Assembly: GCF_001703635.1 (NCBI RefSeq)
Contig: NZ_LQZT01000012.1
Location: 248,001 to 312,000 of the forward strand
From: Parahoeflea olei
Lineage (GTDB): Bacteria > Pseudomonadota > Alphaproteobacteria > Rhizobiales > Rhizobiaceae
Length of the DNA: 64,000 nucleotides
Reading direction: 5' to 3'
Shown here piece by piece: positions 61,185-64,000 of this stretch. The position numbers were made by a program, and so were the translations under genes. The notes below the pieces were generated by a model. The model did no database searches, was not told the DNA's origin, and saw nothing but the letters and a program-made list of their open reading frames with translations. How positions within the stretch are numbered: the stretch's first letter is position 1; each line of letters starts with the position of its first letter.

Positions 61185-62083
61185 CCGACATCGACTCCAT
61201 AAGGCTCAATTTCAGCCCCGAAAGCCTGATGCTGCTCAATGCGATCCTGTCGATCGTGATGTTTTCCATCGCGCTCGATCTCAGGCTGTCGGATTTCCGG
61301 GCGCTTTGGCGCGCGCCGAAAGCCCTGTTCACCGGGCTCGTCTCGCAGTTTCTGGTGCTGCCGGCGCTCACGTTCGTGATGCTGAGCATCGTGAACCCGC
61401 GGCCCTCGATCGCACTCGGGCTCATTCTGGTCGCCGCCTGTCCGGGCGGCAACATTTCCAATTTCATCACTCACCGCGCCGGCGGCAATGCCGCGCTGTC
61501 GGTGTCGATGACCGGGATCGCGACCGTGGCGGCGATCCTGTTTACGCCCCTCAACGTGGCCTTCTGGGGCACTCTCTATGCGCCCACGCGCGACATCCTG
61601 CGCGAGACCACGCTCGATCCGGTGTCGATCGCGATCACCGTGTTCTTCATGCTGATCCTGCCGCTGATCGTCGGCATTCTGCTCAACAGCAAACGGCCCG
61701 CCTGGGCTGCGCGCATCCGCAAGCCGATGCAGACGCTCTCGATGCTGATCTTCATCGGCTTCATTGCGGCGGCACTTGCGGCCAACTGGAGCTTCTTCCT
61801 GCATTATGTGGGGGCGGTGGCGCTGCTGGTGGTGCTGCACAACGGGCTTGCGCTGGCCGGCGGCTATGCCACCGCCACGATCATGGGTCTGTCGGACTAT
61901 GACCGGCGCGCGGTGACGATCGAGACCGGCATCCAGAATTCGGGCCTCGGGTTGGTGCTGATCTTCGCCTTTTTCGGCGGGCTCGGCGGCATGGCGGTGG
62001 CGGCCGCGGCCTGGGGCATCTGGCATGCGGTGTCGGGGTTGGCGCTTGCGAGCCTCTGGTCGCGCAAGGCGGCGCGACGATGA
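61181..62083 (+). CDS. Bile acid:sodium symporter (BASS) family transporter
   Basis: Membrane protein of 300 residues with about nine helices. Family tracts: LGLILVAACPGGNISNFITH and the crossover VTIETGIQNSGLGLVLIFAF. Bacterial members import organic anions with sodium. ATGA overlaps with the FMO gene upstream and the SDR gene downstream show co-translation, so it may import the FMO substrate. Confidence 0.92.
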   Translation: MTDIDSIRLNFSPESLMLLNAILSIVMFSIALDLRLSDFRALWRAPKALFTGLVSQFLVLPALTFVMLSIVNPRPSIALGLILVAACPGGNISNFITHRAGGNAALSVSMTGIATVAAILFTPLNVAFWGTLYAPTRDILRETTLDPVSIAITVFFMLILPLIVGILLNSKRPAWAARIRKPMQTLSMLIFIGFIAAALAANWSFFLHYVGAVALLVVLHNGLALAGGYATATIMGLSDYDRRAVTIETGIQNSGLGLVLIFAFFGGLGGMAVAAAAWGIWHAVSGLALASLWSRKAARR

Positions 62084-63018
62084 CGCGCGTGCTGGTCACC
62101 GGGGCGGCCGGTGCGGTGGGGCAGGTGCTGCTCGGCGAACTCGCGGCCGGAGGGCTGGAGGTGCTTGCCACCGATCTGCGCGCGCCGCAAACGCTGCCCG
62201 ACGGCGCCCGGTTCGAGACGCTCGACGTGCGCGGCGGCGATGCCGAGCGGGTGGTTGCCGGCTTCAGGCCCGACGTCATCATTCATTTGGCCTCGATCGT
62301 CTCGCCCTCGCGCGGGATGACGCGCGACTTCGCCTTCGGCGTCGATGTCAACGGCACCCGCAACGTGCTCGACGCGGCGGTCGCCCATGGCGTGAAACGG
62401 CTGGTGGTGACCTCGTCGGGGGCGGCCTATGGCTATCACGCCGACAATCCGGTGCCGCTCCGGGAGACCGATCCCGTTCGGGGCAATCCGGAATTTCCCT
62501 ATTCCGACCACAAGCGCCAGGTCGAGGAGATGCTGGCGCGCGCGCGACAGGATTTTCCGGCGCTCGAACAGGTGATCTTCCGGGTCGGCACGGTGCTCGG
62601 CCCCGGGCTCGAAAACCAGATCACGGAGCTGTTCCACCGGCCGCGGCTGATCGCGGTCAGGGGGGCGGACAGCCCGTTCGTGTTCATCTGGACCCGCGAT
62701 CTCGCCCGGATTCTCGCGCGTGCGGTGGGCGAGGGGCCGGCAGGCATTTTCAATGTCTGCGGCGACGGCACGCTTTCGGTCCATGATCTCGCAGCCCGGC
62801 TCAACAAGCCGGTGCTGGCGCTGCCGGCCTGGGCGATCAAGGCGGGGCTCGGGATCGCGCGGCCGCTGGGGCTGTCACGCTACGGGCCGGAGCAGGTGCG
62901 GTTCCTGCAATACCGCCCGGTGCTCGATAACACCGCGCTCAAGACCGTGTTCGGCTACACGCCGGAACTGACGAGCGCCGAGACCTTCGACCTCTGGCGC
63001 AAGGCGGCGGGCCTGTGA
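62080..63018 (+). CDS. NAD-dependent epimerase/dehydratase (extended SDR)
   Basis: 312 residues. RVLVTGAAGAVGQVLLGELA is the TGxxGxxG motif; catalytic residues are in VTSSGAAYGYHADNPVP and YSDHK (YxxxK). Substrate may be a hydroxy- or keto-compound processed with the FMO product; inference only. Overlaps both neighbours by 4 nt. Confidence 0.88.
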   Translation: MTRVLVTGAAGAVGQVLLGELAAGGLEVLATDLRAPQTLPDGARFETLDVRGGDAERVVAGFRPDVIIHLASIVSPSRGMTRDFAFGVDVNGTRNVLDAAVAHGVKRLVVTSSGAAYGYHADNPVPLRETDPVRGNPEFPYSDHKRQVEEMLARARQDFPALEQVIFRVGTVLGPGLENQITELFHRPRLIAVRGADSPFVFIWTRDLARILARAVGEGPAGIFNVCGDGTLSVHDLAARLNKPVLALPAWAIKAGLGIARPLGLSRYGPEQVRFLQYRPVLDNTALKTVFGYTPELTSAETFDLWRKAAGL

Positions 63019-63785
63019 GCCGGGTTGCCGTCATCACCGGCGGCGCGGGCGGCCTCGGCCAGGCTTTTGCGAGGGCGTTGCGGGATGAAGCGGCAGGCTG
63101 GACAATCGTGCTGGTCGATCTGCCGGGAGCGCTTGCGGGCCTTGACGAGGTTCCGGGCGTGGAGCGGGTCGCCTGCGATCTCACCGATGACGCCGAAGTC
63201 GCCACGGCCTGCGCCGGGATTGTCGCGCGGCATCCGGCGATCGAGCTCGTGATCCACAATGCCGGTGTCACCCAGATCGGGCTGTTCGGCGACACCACGC
63301 TTGCCTCGCAGCGCCGGGTGATGGAGATCAACTATTTCGGCTCGGTGCGCGTGGTGGCCGGCCTTCTCGGCGCGGTGCGCGCGGGGAAGGGGACGCATCT
63401 GGCGATCTCCTCGGTCGCGGGTTTTGCGCCGCTCTACAAGCGCACCGCCTATGCGGCGAGCAAGCATGCGCTCAACGGCTTTTTCTCTTCCCTCGCCCCG
63501 GAGGAAGCCGAACACGGCGTGCGTGTGATCATCGCCGCGCCGTCCTTCGTCGCCACCAATCCCGGCCGGCTCGACGCGGGCGAGGACGGGATCGGCCGGC
63601 CCGGCGCGGCAGCCGACGGGTTTGACGAGATGACGCCCGACAGGGCCGCGCGGATCATTCTCGACGGCTGGCGCCGCGGCACGCCCTTCATCCCCGTGGG
63701 GCGGGTGGCGCGGCTCGGCTGGTGGATCAACCGGCTCTCGCCGCGGCTCTATGCGCGGCTGATGATGCGCAACATCCGCCGCTAA
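63015..63785 (+). CDS. Short-chain dehydrogenase/reductase
   Basis: Classical SDR of 256 residues: VITGGAGGLGQAFARALRD, HNAG, ISSVAGF and YAASK catalytic motif. A C-terminal basic tail (RLYARLMMRNIRR) may be membrane-associated. Start is GTG inside the previous stop codon. Last gene of the operon. Confidence 0.9.
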   Translation: MSRVAVITGGAGGLGQAFARALRDEAAGWTIVLVDLPGALAGLDEVPGVERVACDLTDDAEVATACAGIVARHPAIELVIHNAGVTQIGLFGDTTLASQRRVMEINYFGSVRVVAGLLGAVRAGKGTHLAISSVAGFAPLYKRTAYAASKHALNGFFSSLAPEEAEHGVRVIIAAPSFVATNPGRLDAGEDGIGRPGAAADGFDEMTPDRAARIILDGWRRGTPFIPVGRVARLGWWINRLSPRLYARLMMRNIRR

Positions 63786-63946
63786 ACCCGCTTCCGGCGC
63801 GATCCCGCCGCGAGCACTGAACCCGGTTGTCGGAACGGCGCAGCGCCGCCGCTTTCCGCCGGCTCTTCCCTTTTTGCCTGCTGCCCGGCCTTCCATCCGC
63901 GCCAGCCCGCGCGTTGGACGCCCGGTCAGGCGTGGATCAATTTTCA

Positions 63947-63964
63947 TAATCAATCGATTGATTA
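63947..63964. promoter_or_regulatory. Perfect 18-bp palindrome near the window end
   Basis: TAATCAATCGATTGATTA sits in an AT-rich patch upstream of whatever follows the window. It resembles operators of TetR-family regulators. The downstream gene is not visible. Confidence 0.65.
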
Positions 63965-64000
63965 AATTCTCGCTGGTGCTAGGATCTCGTCGGAACCAGA

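Overview
The window reads as a GC-rich chromosomal segment of an alphaproteobacterium, most likely order Hyphomicrobiales (Rhizobiales). The evidence is the gene set: a FNR/FixK-boxed ccoGHIS cluster, heterotetrameric sarcosine oxidase, a Usg-family gene beside CIRCE-controlled groESL, chemoreceptors with HAMP-like linkers, and TAXI-TRAP transport. Genus cannot be read from this sequence. I see no rRNA, tRNA, CRISPR array, transposase or phage gene.

Layout. 1-1.7 kb: 3' part of a methyl-accepting chemotaxis gene. 2.1-6.7 kb: ccoGHIS for cbb3 oxidase maturation, with a perfect FNR-type box and a disrupted ccoG. 6.9-12.0 kb: 6-phosphogluconate dehydrogenase, MarR regulator, D-lyxose isomerase, a tiny LuxR-type protein, an AraC regulator and a PAS-like protein. 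12.1-15.7 kb: glutaryl-CoA dehydrogenase, a LysR regulator and a divergent SHMT-like PLP enzyme. 15.7-17.8 kb: a two-component operon whose kinase carries an ethylene-receptor-like membrane domain. 18.1-23.2 kb: soxB-soxD-soxA, with the gamma subunit fused to alpha. 23.4-28.7 kb: GNAT enzyme, phasin, ornithine-cyclodeaminase family enzyme and a dCache chemoreceptor.

28.9-32.7 kb is the accessory part: an orphan hypothetical gene, a GNAT/DUF1778 toxin-antitoxin pair, an AT-rich membrane-protein gene and 1.2 kb without recognisable genes that holds palindromic repeats. 32.7-34.3 kb: catalase. 34.4-47.7 kb: a phenylacetate catabolic cluster (paaABCDE, paaX, an EamA transporter, paaZ, a paaF/paaH-type fusion, paaG, paaI, paaK and a TetR regulator). 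paaE is disrupted and no paaJ thiolase is present. 47.9-51 kb: a frameshifted DUF3800 gene, a YegP-like protein and a CoA-transferase. 51.2-56.2 kb: TAXI-TRAP uptake system with DUF1850, then a DUF3422 protein. 56.3-59.0 kb: groESL and usg. 59.0-63.8 kb: a TetR gene divergent from an FMO / BASS transporter / SDR / SDR operon.

Three genes (ccoG, paaE, DUF3800) are broken by frame changes while their neighbours look intact. This is either real decay or local sequence error and should be settled before inferring loss of cbb3 maturation or phenylacetate degradation. The most distinctive biological signal is the kinase at 16.1-17.3 kb, which keeps all seven residues linked to ethylene/Cu(I) binding in plant ETR1, at a constant offset.
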